Shown in pieces: positions 48,574 through 56,999 of a stretch of DNA of 64,000 bases. Under the pieces are notes generated by a model. The model saw only the letters and a list, made by a program, of their open reading frames with translations, was not told where the DNA came from and did not search any database. Both the position numbers and the translations under genes were made by a program. Source of the DNA: Actinoplanes lutulentus (GTDB lineage Bacteria > Actinomycetota > Actinomycetes > Mycobacteriales > Micromonosporaceae); NCBI RefSeq assembly GCF_003259845.1, contig NZ_QLMJ01000008.1:1-64000 (forward strand), in the 5' to 3' direction. Every line of letters starts with the position of its first letter. The stretch's first letter is position 1.

Positions 48574-49191
48574 GTGGAGAGCTCAGAGCGTCCCCCCGAC
48601 GGCGACCACCGGCTCGCCCGCGGCGACGCCCGGCGGACCCGGATCCTCACCGCCGCCACCAGCGAGTTCGGCCGCAAGGGTTACGAGAGCGCCCGCATCG
48701 CCGACATCGCCCGGTCAGCCGGGGTGACCGACGCGGGCGTGCTGCACCACTTCGCCACCAAGCACGACCTCTTCATGGCCGTCGTCGAGCGTCGCGAGGA
48801 GGTCTACCAGACGATCAAGCTGCCCACCGACTCGGTGCGTGCCCTGTTCGACGAGTTCATCGCGGTCGTCCGCCTCGCCGCGCAGGAGCCCGACCTGCTG
48901 CGATTCCGCGTCATGCTCACCGGTGCCTCGCGCGTCGAAGGCCATCCGGTGGAGGGCCGCGCCCGTCGCAACCTGGAGGCCGCGCTGGACACGCTGGTCC
49001 CGTTCGTGCGCGAGCGCATCGCTGCCGGAGAGCTCGCCGGGACGACGGATCCGCAGCAGCTCGTCCTCGAACTGCTGGCCCTCAACGAGGGCATCCGCGA
49101 CCAGTGGTCCACGCTGCCCGACCGCATCGATTACGTCGCCGTGTTCACGGCCGCCGCCAACCGGCTTTACGAGAGCGCACGGGCGCGCTAG
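48574..49191 (+). CDS. TetR/AcrR-family transcriptional regulator
   Basis: 205 residues from GTG at 48574 (VESSERPPDGDHRLARGDAR); an ATG-type start 75 bases earlier would read over the operator-like repeat and is less likely. N-terminal helix-turn-helix ARIADIARSAGVTDAGVLHH (about 40-60) and a C-terminal ligand-binding helical domain. The TAG stop shares the tetranucleotide CTAG with that of the convergent reductase gene. Likely represses itself and the divergent phosphatase. Confidence 0.9.
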   Translation: MESSERPPDGDHRLARGDARRTRILTAATSEFGRKGYESARIADIARSAGVTDAGVLHHFATKHDLFMAVVERREEVYQTIKLPTDSVRALFDEFIAVVRLAAQEPDLLRFRVMLTGASRVEGHPVEGRARRNLEAALDTLVPFVRERIAAGELAGTTDPQQLVLELLALNEGIRDQWSTLPDRIDYVAVFTAAANRLYESARAR

Positions 49192-50537
49192 CCGGCCAGG
49201 CGGAACCGTTCCGCATGGATCTGGGTACGCGCGACGCCCAGCTCCCCCAGAGCTTTGAGCACCGCCACCGTCAGCGCCTCCGGGCCGCAGATGTAGATGT
49301 CGCGGTCACGGATGTCCGGGACCAGCCGCTCGAGGTTCTGCGGTGCGAACGGCGTGTTCGGCGGAGAGCCCTCGCCGGTGCGGCCGGTCAGCACGTGCAG
49401 CTCGGCGTCGCGCATGCCGGCCAGCGCGCGCAGCTCGGCGATCAGCACGGCGTGGCCCATGGTCGGCACTCGGTACAGCACGGTCATCGGACCGGTCAGT
49501 TCCTCCAGCAGGGCCCGGATCGGGGTGACGCCGATGCCGCCGGCGATCAGCACGCTCGACGGCTTGGTGCGGGCGAGGCTGGTCAGCGCGCCGTACGGGC
49601 CCTCGGCGAAGACCCGCGCGCCGACCGGCAGGTCACGCAGCCCCGCGCTGGTCCGGCCGATCGCCTTGGCGGTCAGCCGGAGCGACACCCCGTTCGGCGC
49701 GGCGGACAGCGACCACGGGTTGACCTGCCACCACGCGTTGTGCCCGGGGAAACGCCACAGCATGAACTGCCCGGCCAGCGCCGGAAGTTTGTCGAGGTGC
49801 CGGCCGGTGACGTGCACCGACACCACGTCGTCGGCCTCGGGAACCACGGCAGCGACCCGGAACTGGTGGCGCGCGTTGCGGACCAGCGGCATGACGATCC
49901 GGCCGATCAGCAGGGCGGCGATCGCCAGTGTCCACAGCAGCCACCAGTACGCCCGGGACAGCGACGACACGGTGAAGGTGGTGATCTCGAACATCTGGTG
50001 GATCAGCGCGAGCACGATCACCAGGTAGAGCAGGAAGTGGATGGCGTGCCAGGCCTCGTAGGACAGCCGGCGGCGCGCGTACCGGGCGGAGACCACGGCG
50101 ACCAGGCCGACGATCAGGAACGCGATCATGCCGAGCAGGACCGGGAACGATCCGGCCAGGCTGATGATCTGCACCGGCACCGGGTTGCCGTCGAGCTGGG
50201 CGAAGCCGGTCACGATGAACGCCACGTGGGCGAGCAGCGTCCAGAACAGCGTGAAGCCGACCCAGCGGTGGATCGTGGTCAGCTGATCCATGCCGAGCCG
50301 GCGGTCCAGCCACGGCAGCCGGGCGATCAGCACCAGCTGAAAGATCATCACCAGCGCGACGTGCAGCCCGAGGAACCGGCCGATGGTGATCAGGGTGTTC
50401 TTCTGCGGCACGTCCGAGGTGAAGAACATCAGCCACACGAACACGAGATTCAGGCCGAGGACGCCGAACAGCACGAGCTTGGCGGCGGCTCTAGGGCGTA
50501 CCAAAGATCGGGTTTTGATCTGGCTGGTGGCCGTCAT
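49188..50537 (-). CDS. Ferric-reductase-like membrane flavoprotein
   Basis: 449 residues. The N-terminal half has about six membrane helices with paired His of the ferric reductase-like domain (RWVGFTLFWTLLAHVAFIVT; YEAWHAIHFLLYLVIVLALIHQM). The C-terminal half (about 220-449) is an FAD/NAD(P)-binding ferredoxin-reductase-type module with FAD motif NPWSLSAAP, NAD motif IAGGIGVTPIRALLEEL and ICGPEALTVAVLKAL. It transfers electrons from NAD(P)H through FAD and heme across the membrane, to iron, copper or oxygen. Lone gene; upstream of it lies the FAD oxidoreductase on the same strand after an 84-bp gap. Confidence 0.92.
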   Translation of the reverse strand: MTATSQIKTRSLVRPRAAAKLVLFGVLGLNLVFVWLMFFTSDVPQKNTLITIGRFLGLHVALVMIFQLVLIARLPWLDRRLGMDQLTTIHRWVGFTLFWTLLAHVAFIVTGFAQLDGNPVPVQIISLAGSFPVLLGMIAFLIVGLVAVVSARYARRRLSYEAWHAIHFLLYLVIVLALIHQMFEITTFTVSSLSRAYWWLLWTLAIAALLIGRIVMPLVRNARHQFRVAAVVPEADDVVSVHVTGRHLDKLPALAGQFMLWRFPGHNAWWQVNPWSLSAAPNGVSLRLTAKAIGRTSAGLRDLPVGARVFAEGPYGALTSLARTKPSSVLIAGGIGVTPIRALLEELTGPMTVLYRVPTMGHAVLIAELRALAGMRDAELHVLTGRTGEGSPPNTPFAPQNLERLVPDIRDRDIYICGPEALTVAVLKALGELGVARTQIHAERFRLAG

Positions 50538-50621
50538 GTGAGTCAGCGTGCACCAGCGGGCCTGCGCCGCGCCAGCCCCCGACCGTGGCGTGCGGCCGGA
50601 GCTCGCACGCCACGAGAGGCG

Positions 50622-52022
50622 TCAGTTCGCCGGCGGGATGTTGTGGTTGATGCGGAACAGGTTGGCCGGGTCGAACCGCCGCTTGATGCCGGCGAGGCGC
50701 TCATAGGACTCCGGCGCGTAGGCCAGCGCCGCCGTCTGCGGGTCGGCATCGTTCGCGAACATGAAGTTCAGGTACCGGCGACCGGTCGACCACGGCGCGA
50801 GCGCGTCGATCAGCTTCTGCTCGTAAGCGTGCAGCGCGGCCGCGTCCGGCGGCCCTCCGGCCGCCACCAGGAAGACGTTGTACAGCGTCTGGTCACGGTT
50901 GCCGACCGCGTTCGGCACCTCAGGGGTACGCGCGAGCGCCCCGCCCATGTGCCGTACCTCGGCCAGGACCAGCGGCGAGTCGGAGCCCGGACCGGCGTAC
51001 CGGAGGATCGTGTCGACGGCCTCGGCCGGCAGCTCACGCAGCAGGGCGCCGTGCTCGTAGATCGGCAGCGGGTCGACCGGGTCGCTGTGCACGGCGGCGA
51101 TCGCGGCGTACGGCATCGGCCCGACCGCGTCGATGATCGGCGTGCCCAGCTCGCGGAACGGCTGCACCAGGACAGCGCCGTCGGCCGGGCCGCCCAGGTA
51201 GGTGATGCGCAGGTGCGCGACGAGGCGGTCGCGCAGCGGCTCCGGCACGAACGGCGCCGGCGGCAGGTGCAGCAGGCCGACCGAGGCGGACATCTCCTCC
51301 GGCAGGTCCTTCGTCCACTCGCGGAACAGGTGCAGCACCTCACCGGCGAGCTCACCCGGGAAGAAGATGCCGCCGCCGTAGAACGCCTGGAGCGGGAAAA
51401 CGGTGAACTCGATGGCGATGACGACGCCGAAGTTGCCCTTCGCGCCGCGCAGCGCCCAGAACAGGTCCGGCTCTGTCTCGGCGGTGACGTGGCGCAGCTC
51501 GCCGTCCGGGGTCACCACGTCCAGCGCGGTGACGTGGTCGGCGGCGTACCCGTACTTGCGGCCGAACGGGCCGAGGCCGCCGCCGAGGGTGTAGCTGACC
51601 ACGGTCACGGTCGGCGATGAGCCGTTCAGCGCGGCCACGCCGAGCTTGGACGCCTGCTCGACGAACTCGCCCCAGCGCACACCGGCCTCGACCCGCGCGG
51701 TCTTCGCGGTCTCGTCGATGGCCAGGCCGGTCAGCCGGCGGGTGGTGATCAGCACCGAACCGGCCGACGACACCGAACTGCCGTGCCCGGCGCCGAGGAC
51801 GGCCACCGGCAGGTCATGGGCGGCAGCGAACCGTACGGCTGCCTGCACGTCGGCGGCGCTGGTGGCGCCGACGACCACCGCGGGGGTGTGCACCACGGTC
51901 AGGTTGTAGGTGGGGATCTCCTCCGCGTAGCCCTCGTCTCCGGGCACGAGGACGGGACCGGCGACGGTCGCCGTCAGTGCGGCGATGTCGGCCGCGGAAA
52001 AAGTACCGGGAGTGCTGCTCAC
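50622..52022 (-). CDS. FAD-linked oxidoreductase, berberine-bridge-enzyme type
   Basis: 466 residues from GTG at 52022 (VSSTPGTFSAADIAALTATV). The PCMH-type FAD-binding domain shows TPAVVVGATSAADVQAAVRF, VLGAGHGSSVS (His near 90, site of covalent FAD in the family) and GGGLGPFGRKYGYAADHV near 165-182, where the second (Cys) attachment residue is replaced, so one covalent bond is expected. The substrate domain follows, and the BBE C-terminal motif is NFMFANDAD with RRFDPANLFRINHNI. It oxidises alcohols, sugars or secondary metabolites. It is divergent from the SARP-like regulator at 52161, its probable controller. Confidence 0.9.
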   Translation of the reverse strand: MSSTPGTFSAADIAALTATVAGPVLVPGDEGYAEEIPTYNLTVVHTPAVVVGATSAADVQAAVRFAAAHDLPVAVLGAGHGSSVSSAGSVLITTRRLTGLAIDETAKTARVEAGVRWGEFVEQASKLGVAALNGSSPTVTVVSYTLGGGLGPFGRKYGYAADHVTALDVVTPDGELRHVTAETEPDLFWALRGAKGNFGVVIAIEFTVFPLQAFYGGGIFFPGELAGEVLHLFREWTKDLPEEMSASVGLLHLPPAPFVPEPLRDRLVAHLRITYLGGPADGAVLVQPFRELGTPIIDAVGPMPYAAIAAVHSDPVDPLPIYEHGALLRELPAEAVDTILRYAGPGSDSPLVLAEVRHMGGALARTPEVPNAVGNRDQTLYNVFLVAAGGPPDAAALHAYEQKLIDALAPWSTGRRYLNFMFANDADPQTAALAYAPESYERLAGIKRRFDPANLFRINHNIPPAN

Positions 52023-52160
52023 GTGGATCGGCCTCTCTGCAATGCCTGGCTGTTGTGCCGCCATTAAGCGCCGCACGATGTCGACGAAGAGTTGGCGAAA
52101 AGTAGATGCGCAGGTCAGCTCGGTGGCGACGGGTCGCAGCGACCGGCTTGAATAGGGGGC

Positions 52161-54089
52161 ATGACAACACCTCTTCGGATCTCGGTACTCGGCCCGGTGC
52201 GGGCCTGGCGAGCAGACGAGGAGCTCGATCTCGGCACCCCGCAGCAGCGTGCCGTGCTGGCCACGCTGGTGCTGCGCGAGGGCCGGCAGGCCACCCTGGA
52301 AGCGCTGATCGACGCGGTCTGGGGTGACGATCCGCCGCGTACCAGTGCCTTGACCTTGCGTACCTACGTCTCCCGGCTGCGGCAGGTCCTCGGCGCCGAT
52401 GTGATCGTCACGGCGGGCGGCGGTTATCTGCTGCGGCTGGAGCCCGGGACGCTGGACCTGGCGGACTTCACCGCGGCGGTGGCGCAGGCCCGCGCGTCGC
52501 GCGACCCCGGGGAGGCCGCCCAGCTGCTCCACGAGGCCGAAAGTTTGTGGCAGGGGCCGGCCCTGGCCGACGTTCCGGGTTCGTACGCCGCCGCCCAGCG
52601 TGTGCGGCTCGAGCGGGAACGGCAGACGGCCAGTGAGGAGCGGCTCGCCCTGGACGTGGCCTCGGATCGGGCGGGCGTGGCGGTGACGGAGTTGACCGCG
52701 CTGGTCGAGGAGCATCCGCTCGACGAGAATCTGAGCGGGCTGTACATGCTCGGGCTGTCCCGGACCGGGCGGCAGGCCGCGGCGATCGCCGAATACGGGC
52801 GGATCCGGGATCTGCTCGCCGACGAGCTGGGGCTCGACCCGGGTGCGGCGCTGCGCGACATCCACCAGCGGATCCTGGTCGGCGAGCTGTCGCCGGTTCT
52901 GCAGGCGGCTGGTTCTCTGGCGGCTGGTTCTTTGGCGGCCGGTTCGCAGCGGCCGGCTGCGGTTCTGCCGGCGGGCGGGATGCCGGCGCCGGCCGTGGTC
53001 GGTCCGGCGGCCGGGGTGCTGGTGCCGGAGCAGCTGCCGCTCGGCAACCGGGACTTCGTGGGGCGTGCCGCACTGCTCGACCAGCTCGCCGAGCTGCTGG
53101 TGACGCCGGGTGTCAGCGCCCCGGTCGTCGGCCTTGTCGGGCTCGGTGGCATGGGCACCAGCACCGTCGCCATCCACCTCGCTCACCGGGTTCGGCCGTC
53201 GTATCCGGACGGGCAGCTCTACGCCGACCTGCGCGCGGGCGGGGACGCCGGTGTGGTGCTGACCGGTTTCCTACGCTCGTTCGGTGTGCCGGCCACGGAG
53301 GTCCCGGACGCTTTGAGTGAGCGGGCGGCGTTATGGCGTACCGTCTCCTGCGGCCGCAGGCTGCTCATCATGCTGGACCATGTGGCAACCGCGGAGCAGT
53401 TGCGTCTGCTGCTGCCGGCCGGCACCGGCAGCGCCGCGATCATCACCGGCAGCCGGCGCATCCCCGACCTGCCGGTCACCCAGTGGGTCACCCTGCCGGC
53501 GTTCGAACCGGAGGAGTCCGTCGAACTGTTCCGCCGCATCGCCGGCCGCGACCGCGTCAACACCGAACACGACGCCGCCTTACGCTTCGCGGCGGCTTGC
53601 TCTCACCTGCCTTTAGCGGTACGCCTCGGCGCCGAACGCCTGGCCGCAAGGCCGACGTGGTCAGTGGCGTCAATCGGCGAACGCCTGCGGGTGGAGATGC
53701 GCCAGCCGGTCGCCCTGCACGAGGACTGCATCCGCGTCGAGGCCCCGTTCGAACGCGACCTGGCGTTGCTGCGCGCCGCCGACCCCTTGGCGGCGGTGGC
53801 GTTCGGCCTGGTCGCTCTCCCGGAGGCTGAGGAGATCACGGCCGCGGCGGCGGCCCGGCTGCTGGACCTGCCGGAGACCGAGGCAGAACGCCTGATGGAG
53901 TCACTGGTCGACGCGCACCTGGTCGAACCGGCCGGCTATCAGCGGTACCGGTATCACGAGATCGTCCGCTGGTTCGCCCGCCGCAAGGCCATCGCCGCCC
54001 ACAGCCAGGCATATCGCGATGCGGTCCTGGCCAGACTCGGCGAGTCCGCCGAGTCGACGCTGCCGAAGCGAGCGCTGCGCGCCGTTTAA
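52161..54089 (+). CDS. SARP/AfsR-like regulator with degenerate ATPase domain
   Basis: 642 residues. An OmpR-type winged helix (about 1-95: GTPQQRAVLATLVLREGRQA, TLRTYVSRLRQVLG) and a BTAD helical domain (about 96-245) form a SARP module. After a Pro/Ala linker with a 15-bp DNA repeat comes an NB-ARC-like domain (about 290-560). Its Walker A reads GLGGMGTST, where the invariant Lys is Thr, and Walker B reads LLIMLDHVA with His for the second Asp, so ATP binding is doubtful. No TPR domain follows. Possible target: the divergent FAD oxidoreductase. Confidence 0.9.
   Translation: MTTPLRISVLGPVRAWRADEELDLGTPQQRAVLATLVLREGRQATLEALIDAVWGDDPPRTSALTLRTYVSRLRQVLGADVIVTAGGGYLLRLEPGTLDLADFTAAVAQARASRDPGEAAQLLHEAESLWQGPALADVPGSYAAAQRVRLERERQTASEERLALDVASDRAGVAVTELTALVEEHPLDENLSGLYMLGLSRTGRQAAAIAEYGRIRDLLADELGLDPGAALRDIHQRILVGELSPVLQAAGSLAAGSLAAGSQRPAAVLPAGGMPAPAVVGPAAGVLVPEQLPLGNRDFVGRAALLDQLAELLVTPGVSAPVVGLVGLGGMGTSTVAIHLAHRVRPSYPDGQLYADLRAGGDAGVVLTGFLRSFGVPATEVPDALSERAALWRTVSCGRRLLIMLDHVATAEQLRLLLPAGTGSAAIITGSRRIPDLPVTQWVTLPAFEPEESVELFRRIAGRDRVNTEHDAALRFAAACSHLPLAVRLGAERLAARPTWSVASIGERLRVEMRQPVALHEDCIRVEAPFERDLALLRAADPLAAVAFGLVALPEAEEITAAAAARLLDLPETEAERLMESLVDAHLVEPAGYQRYRYHEIVRWFARRKAIAAHSQAYRDAVLARLGESAESTLPKRALRAV
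52904..52948 (+). repeat. 15-bp tandem repeat in SARP linker
   Basis: Three copies of a 15-bp unit (GGCGGCTGGTTCTCT and near-copies) encode a repeated Ala-Ala-Gly-Ser-Leu linker between the SARP and ATPase-like domains. Confidence 0.75.
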
Positions 54090-54205
54090 CTAGGTGACAG
54101 GCTCGTTTGTCTAGATCTTGTGCACTTGAGCCGGCGGGGCAGCCCGAAAGGCACGAGAAGCCGCCTGGCGCCGGGAGTGGGCAGAGCGACGTACCGCGAA
54201 AAGTG

Positions 54206-54228
54206 GTTACACCTGCAGCGGGTGTAAC
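54206..54228. other. Inverted repeat after SARP gene
   Basis: GTTACACC-7 nt-GGTGTAAC, with further pairing outward through a one-base bulge. It lies 117 bases after the SARP stop and 142 bases before the DJ-1 gene. It may be a weak terminator or an operator; there is no T-run. Confidence 0.4.
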
Positions 54229-54253
54229 ACCACGCTGACCCTGGGCGCGCGGG

Positions 54254-54370
54254 GTGGCCGGCAGCATCCTGTTCATCGCGCAGCAGGGGGCCGGCCTGGG
54301 CGTCGGAGGCATGTTTTGGTGGGGCTGCGACGGGCATCGCAGTCGTATCGGATCGTGGAAAGGACAGTGA
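54254..54370 (+). CDS. Possible 38-residue small membrane protein
   Basis: GTG at 54254 opens a frame reading VAGSILFIAQQGAGLGVGG and then MFWWGCDGHRSRIGSWKGQ. Residues about 3-24 are hydrophobic and could span a membrane. The stop TGA overlaps the ATG of the DJ-1 gene as TGATG, the arrangement used for coupled translation elsewhere in the window. Against it, no clear ribosome-binding site is visible and frames this short can occur by chance. It may also be a regulatory leader peptide. Confidence 0.3.
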   Translation: MAGSILFIAQQGAGLGVGGMFWWGCDGHRSRIGSWKGQ

Positions 54371-54921
54371 TGACGATCTCCGTAGGTACACGAGTGGCTT
54401 TCCTTGTCTCCGAAGAGGGCATCGAGCAGGCCGAGCTGACCGAGCCCTGGCAGGCCGTCGAAAAAGCCGGGGCGACGCCGGCGCTGGTCTCGTTGAAGCC
54501 GGGCACCGTGCAGGGCTTCAACCACCTCGACAAGGCTGACACCTTCGACGTGGACGTGACTCTGGACGAGGCCCAGGCAGCGGACTACAGCGCGCTGGTC
54601 CTGCCGGGCGGTGTCCCCAACGGCGACCTCTTGCGTACGCAGAAACCGGCCGTCGAGTTCGTCAAAGCGTTCGCCGCCGCCGGTAAACCGATCGCCGTGA
54701 TCTGCCACGGCGGATGGGTGCTCATCGAGGCAGGCGTGGTCGAGGGCCGCACCATCACGTCATGGCCGTCGCTGGCGACGGACTTCACCAACGCCGGCGC
54801 GACCTGGGTGGACCAGGAGATCGTGGTGGACACCGCCGGATTCCCCCTGATCAGCAGCCGCAACCCGGACGACCTGCCGGCCTTCACCGAGAAGCTGGTC
54901 GCCGCCCTGCCGCAGGCCTGA
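54370..54921 (+). CDS. DJ-1/PfpI family protein
   Basis: 183 residues; ATG at 54370 with AAAGGA upstream. The fold markers are FLVSEEGIEQAEL (Glu near 16), LVLPGGVPNGDLLR near 77-91 and the nucleophile elbow AVICHGGWVL with Cys112. His113 follows the Cys as in PfpI-type members. Such proteins act as glyoxalase/deglycase, chaperone or peptidase, mostly under carbonyl and oxidative stress. Lone gene unless the small frame upstream is translated. Confidence 0.92.
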   Translation: MTISVGTRVAFLVSEEGIEQAELTEPWQAVEKAGATPALVSLKPGTVQGFNHLDKADTFDVDVTLDEAQAADYSALVLPGGVPNGDLLRTQKPAVEFVKAFAAAGKPIAVICHGGWVLIEAGVVEGRTITSWPSLATDFTNAGATWVDQEIVVDTAGFPLISSRNPDDLPAFTEKLVAALPQA

Positions 54922-54973
54922 TGCCGCACGGCAGAGGGTCCCGCTCATCACGAGCGGGACCCTCTGCCTTTCA

Positions 54974-55888
54974 TCAGATCTGGTCCAGCCATTTCAGGAT
55001 CGCCTGGGTCGTTTCTTCCGGCTTTTCCTGCTGGATCCAGTGGCCGCAGTCCAGGTTGACCACTTCCACGTTGGGCACGAAGTCGGCCAGCCGTTCGGAT
55101 TTCGCGACCAGGTCGCGGTCGCCGTAGATCATGAGGGCGGGCTGCCGGATGACGGGGTCCACGTCGGCCAGCAGGTGCCAGTTGCGGTCCAGGTTGCGGT
55201 ACCAGTTGATGCTGCCGGTGAAGCCTGTCGACGTGAAGGCGGCGGCGAAGACGGCCAGTTCGCTGTCGCTCATCACCGGCTCGCCGAGTGCTGTCTCCGC
55301 AGTGGCGAGGTCGAGCAACGACATCGGGGGCGCGTTCTTCCGGTACAGGTTGCGCAGGAACGGAACGGTGTTCTCGTCGAAGACGGCGTCCGCGACGCCG
55401 GGCTGCCGGTTGAAGTGGACGAAGTAGAAGTCGCCGCCGAGCACCTCTTCCATGACCTCGATCCAGGGTTTCGCACCACGCTCCTGGTACGGCAGGCTCA
55501 GGTTAACCACGGCGTTGACACGGTGGGGATGCAGCAGGGTCAGGCCCCAGACGACCATCGCACCCCAGTCATGGCCGACGAAGGTGGCGTCGTCGTATCC
55601 GAAGTGATCGAGGAGAGCGACGAGGTCACCTGACAGGTGCTCGATGTCGTAATCCGTCACGTCGGCCGGACGCGACGAGCTTCCATAACCCCGCTGGTTC
55701 GGGACGATGACGTGGTAACCCGCTGCGGCAAGGGCGGGTACCTGATGCCGCCATGAGTAGGCCAGCTCCGGCCAGCCGTGGCAGAGCACGATGGGTCTTC
55801 CCGCGTTGTGCCGACCGGCTTCGAAGACTTCGAGTTCCACACCGTTAACGGCGATGAGGGTGGGTTCGGGAAAATCCGGTGAGGTCAT
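54974..55888 (-). CDS. Epoxide hydrolase (alpha/beta fold)
   Basis: 304 residues. The nucleophile is Asp107 in VGHDWGAMVVW, as in epoxide hydrolases, and not Ser. Oxyanion HGWPE near 37-41, the cap-domain Tyr pair in the middle, acid in YGDRDLVAKS near 245, and His in LDCGHWIQQEKPE near 280 complete the set. ATG at 55888 has AGGATGG upstream; an in-frame ATG at 55918 is an alternative. It opens epoxides to diols. Divergent from the WYL-domain regulator at 55952, which probably controls it. Confidence 0.92.
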   Translation of the reverse strand: MTSPDFPEPTLIAVNGVELEVFEAGRHNAGRPIVLCHGWPELAYSWRHQVPALAAAGYHVIVPNQRGYGSSSRPADVTDYDIEHLSGDLVALLDHFGYDDATFVGHDWGAMVVWGLTLLHPHRVNAVVNLSLPYQERGAKPWIEVMEEVLGGDFYFVHFNRQPGVADAVFDENTVPFLRNLYRKNAPPMSLLDLATAETALGEPVMSDSELAVFAAAFTSTGFTGSINWYRNLDRNWHLLADVDPVIRQPALMIYGDRDLVAKSERLADFVPNVEVVNLDCGHWIQQEKPEETTQAILKWLDQI

Positions 55889-55951
55889 GCCGCCATCCTG
55901 CGGACCGAAACCGGTCATCCCCTGACCGCTTTCCTGGGGAGTCTTGTCAGT

Positions 55952-56917
55952 GTGCGAGCTGACCGGTTGATGGCCATCCTTCTTCTCCTGCAACAGCGGG
56001 AGCAGGTGACAGCGGCAGAGGTCGCCCGGGAGCTGGAGGTCTCCGAGCGCACCGCCCGGCGCGACCTCGACGCGCTGTCCACGGCCGGGGTGCCGGTGTA
56101 CTCCCTGCAGGGCCGGGGCGGCGGCTGGCGTCTCGTGGGCGGTGCCCGTACCGACCTGTCCGGGCTGACCGCGGGTGAGGCCCGTGCCCTGTTCCTGGTC
56201 GCCGGCCCGGCCTCGGCGGCCACGCCGGCCGTGAAGGCCGCTCTGCGCAAGCTGGTCCGTGCCCTGCCGGAACCCTTCCGGCTGCAGGCCGAGGCAGCGG
56301 CGTCGTCGCTGGTCCTGGACCCGCAACGGTGGGGGTCGAGCCCGGTCGAGCCCCGGCCGCCACGCTTGCTCGACGACCTGCAGGACGCGGTGATCCGCGG
56401 CGTGCAGGTGCGGCTCGGCTACGTCGACCGCAGCGGCGCCGAGACCGAGAGAACCGTCCACCCGCTGGGCATCGTCGCCAAAGGGCCGTCGTGGTACCTG
56501 GTAGCCGGCACCGATGCCGGCCGGCGGACCTTCCGGATCGACCGGGTGTCGTCCGCCGGCCCGACCGGCGATCCCGTGCACCGGCCCGCGGACTTCGACC
56601 TCGCCGCCAGCTGGCGCGCGATCGCCGACGAGGTCGACCGCAAAAGAACACCCCTCGAAACCCAGGCCTTGTGTACGCCCGATGGCATAGGCGTGCTCCG
56701 GATGGCGTTCGGCGCCCGGCTCGAAGTGGGAGGCGCCACCACCGGCGGCCGCATCGAGGTCGTGATCCGCGGCAGCAACGAGTACGTCCTCGCCGGTGAG
56801 CTCGCCGGGCTGGGCGAATGGATCGAGGTGATCGGCCCCGCGACTGTGCGCGACCGCCTCGCCTCGATCGGCACCACACTCGTCGAGCGATACAGCCGGC
56901 TACCACCGTTGCAGTAG
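55952..56917 (+). CDS. YafY-type HTH-WYL transcriptional regulator
   Basis: 321 residues. N-terminal winged helix-turn-helix (MAILLLLQQREQVTAAEVAR, ELEVSERTARRDLDALSTAG) of the DeoR/HTH_11 type, then a WYL domain near 140-220 with the motif region GPSWYLVAGTD (Trp-Tyr-Leu) and RTFRIDRV, and a C-terminal WCX domain. WYL domains sense nucleic-acid or nucleotide ligands. The GTG starts 33 bases from the divergent epoxide hydrolase; no ribosome-binding site is obvious, so the mRNA may be leaderless. Target genes likely include the hydrolase. Confidence 0.92.
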   Translation: MRADRLMAILLLLQQREQVTAAEVARELEVSERTARRDLDALSTAGVPVYSLQGRGGGWRLVGGARTDLSGLTAGEARALFLVAGPASAATPAVKAALRKLVRALPEPFRLQAEAAASSLVLDPQRWGSSPVEPRPPRLLDDLQDAVIRGVQVRLGYVDRSGAETERTVHPLGIVAKGPSWYLVAGTDAGRRTFRIDRVSSAGPTGDPVHRPADFDLAASWRAIADEVDRKRTPLETQALCTPDGIGVLRMAFGARLEVGGATTGGRIEVVIRGSNEYVLAGELAGLGEWIEVIGPATVRDRLASIGTTLVERYSRLPPLQ

Positions 56918-56999
56918 GGCGAAATGCCTGCGTACGGACGAGGCAGCGGGGCCTGCCGGCGAGCAACCATCGAATCCAGAAAGCGACAGGAGGCGCCTG

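Noticed and set aside
52023..53186. N-terminal extension of the FAD oxidoreductase frame across the SARP gene
   Set aside because: The frame is open but has no protein-like character, runs antisense to the SARP gene, and the family start is at the GTG at 52022.
52161..54089. Secondary-metabolite cluster suggested by the SARP-like regulator
   Set aside because: No PKS, NRPS, terpene cyclase or RiPP core gene was found around it; the only candidate partner is one FAD oxidoreductase.
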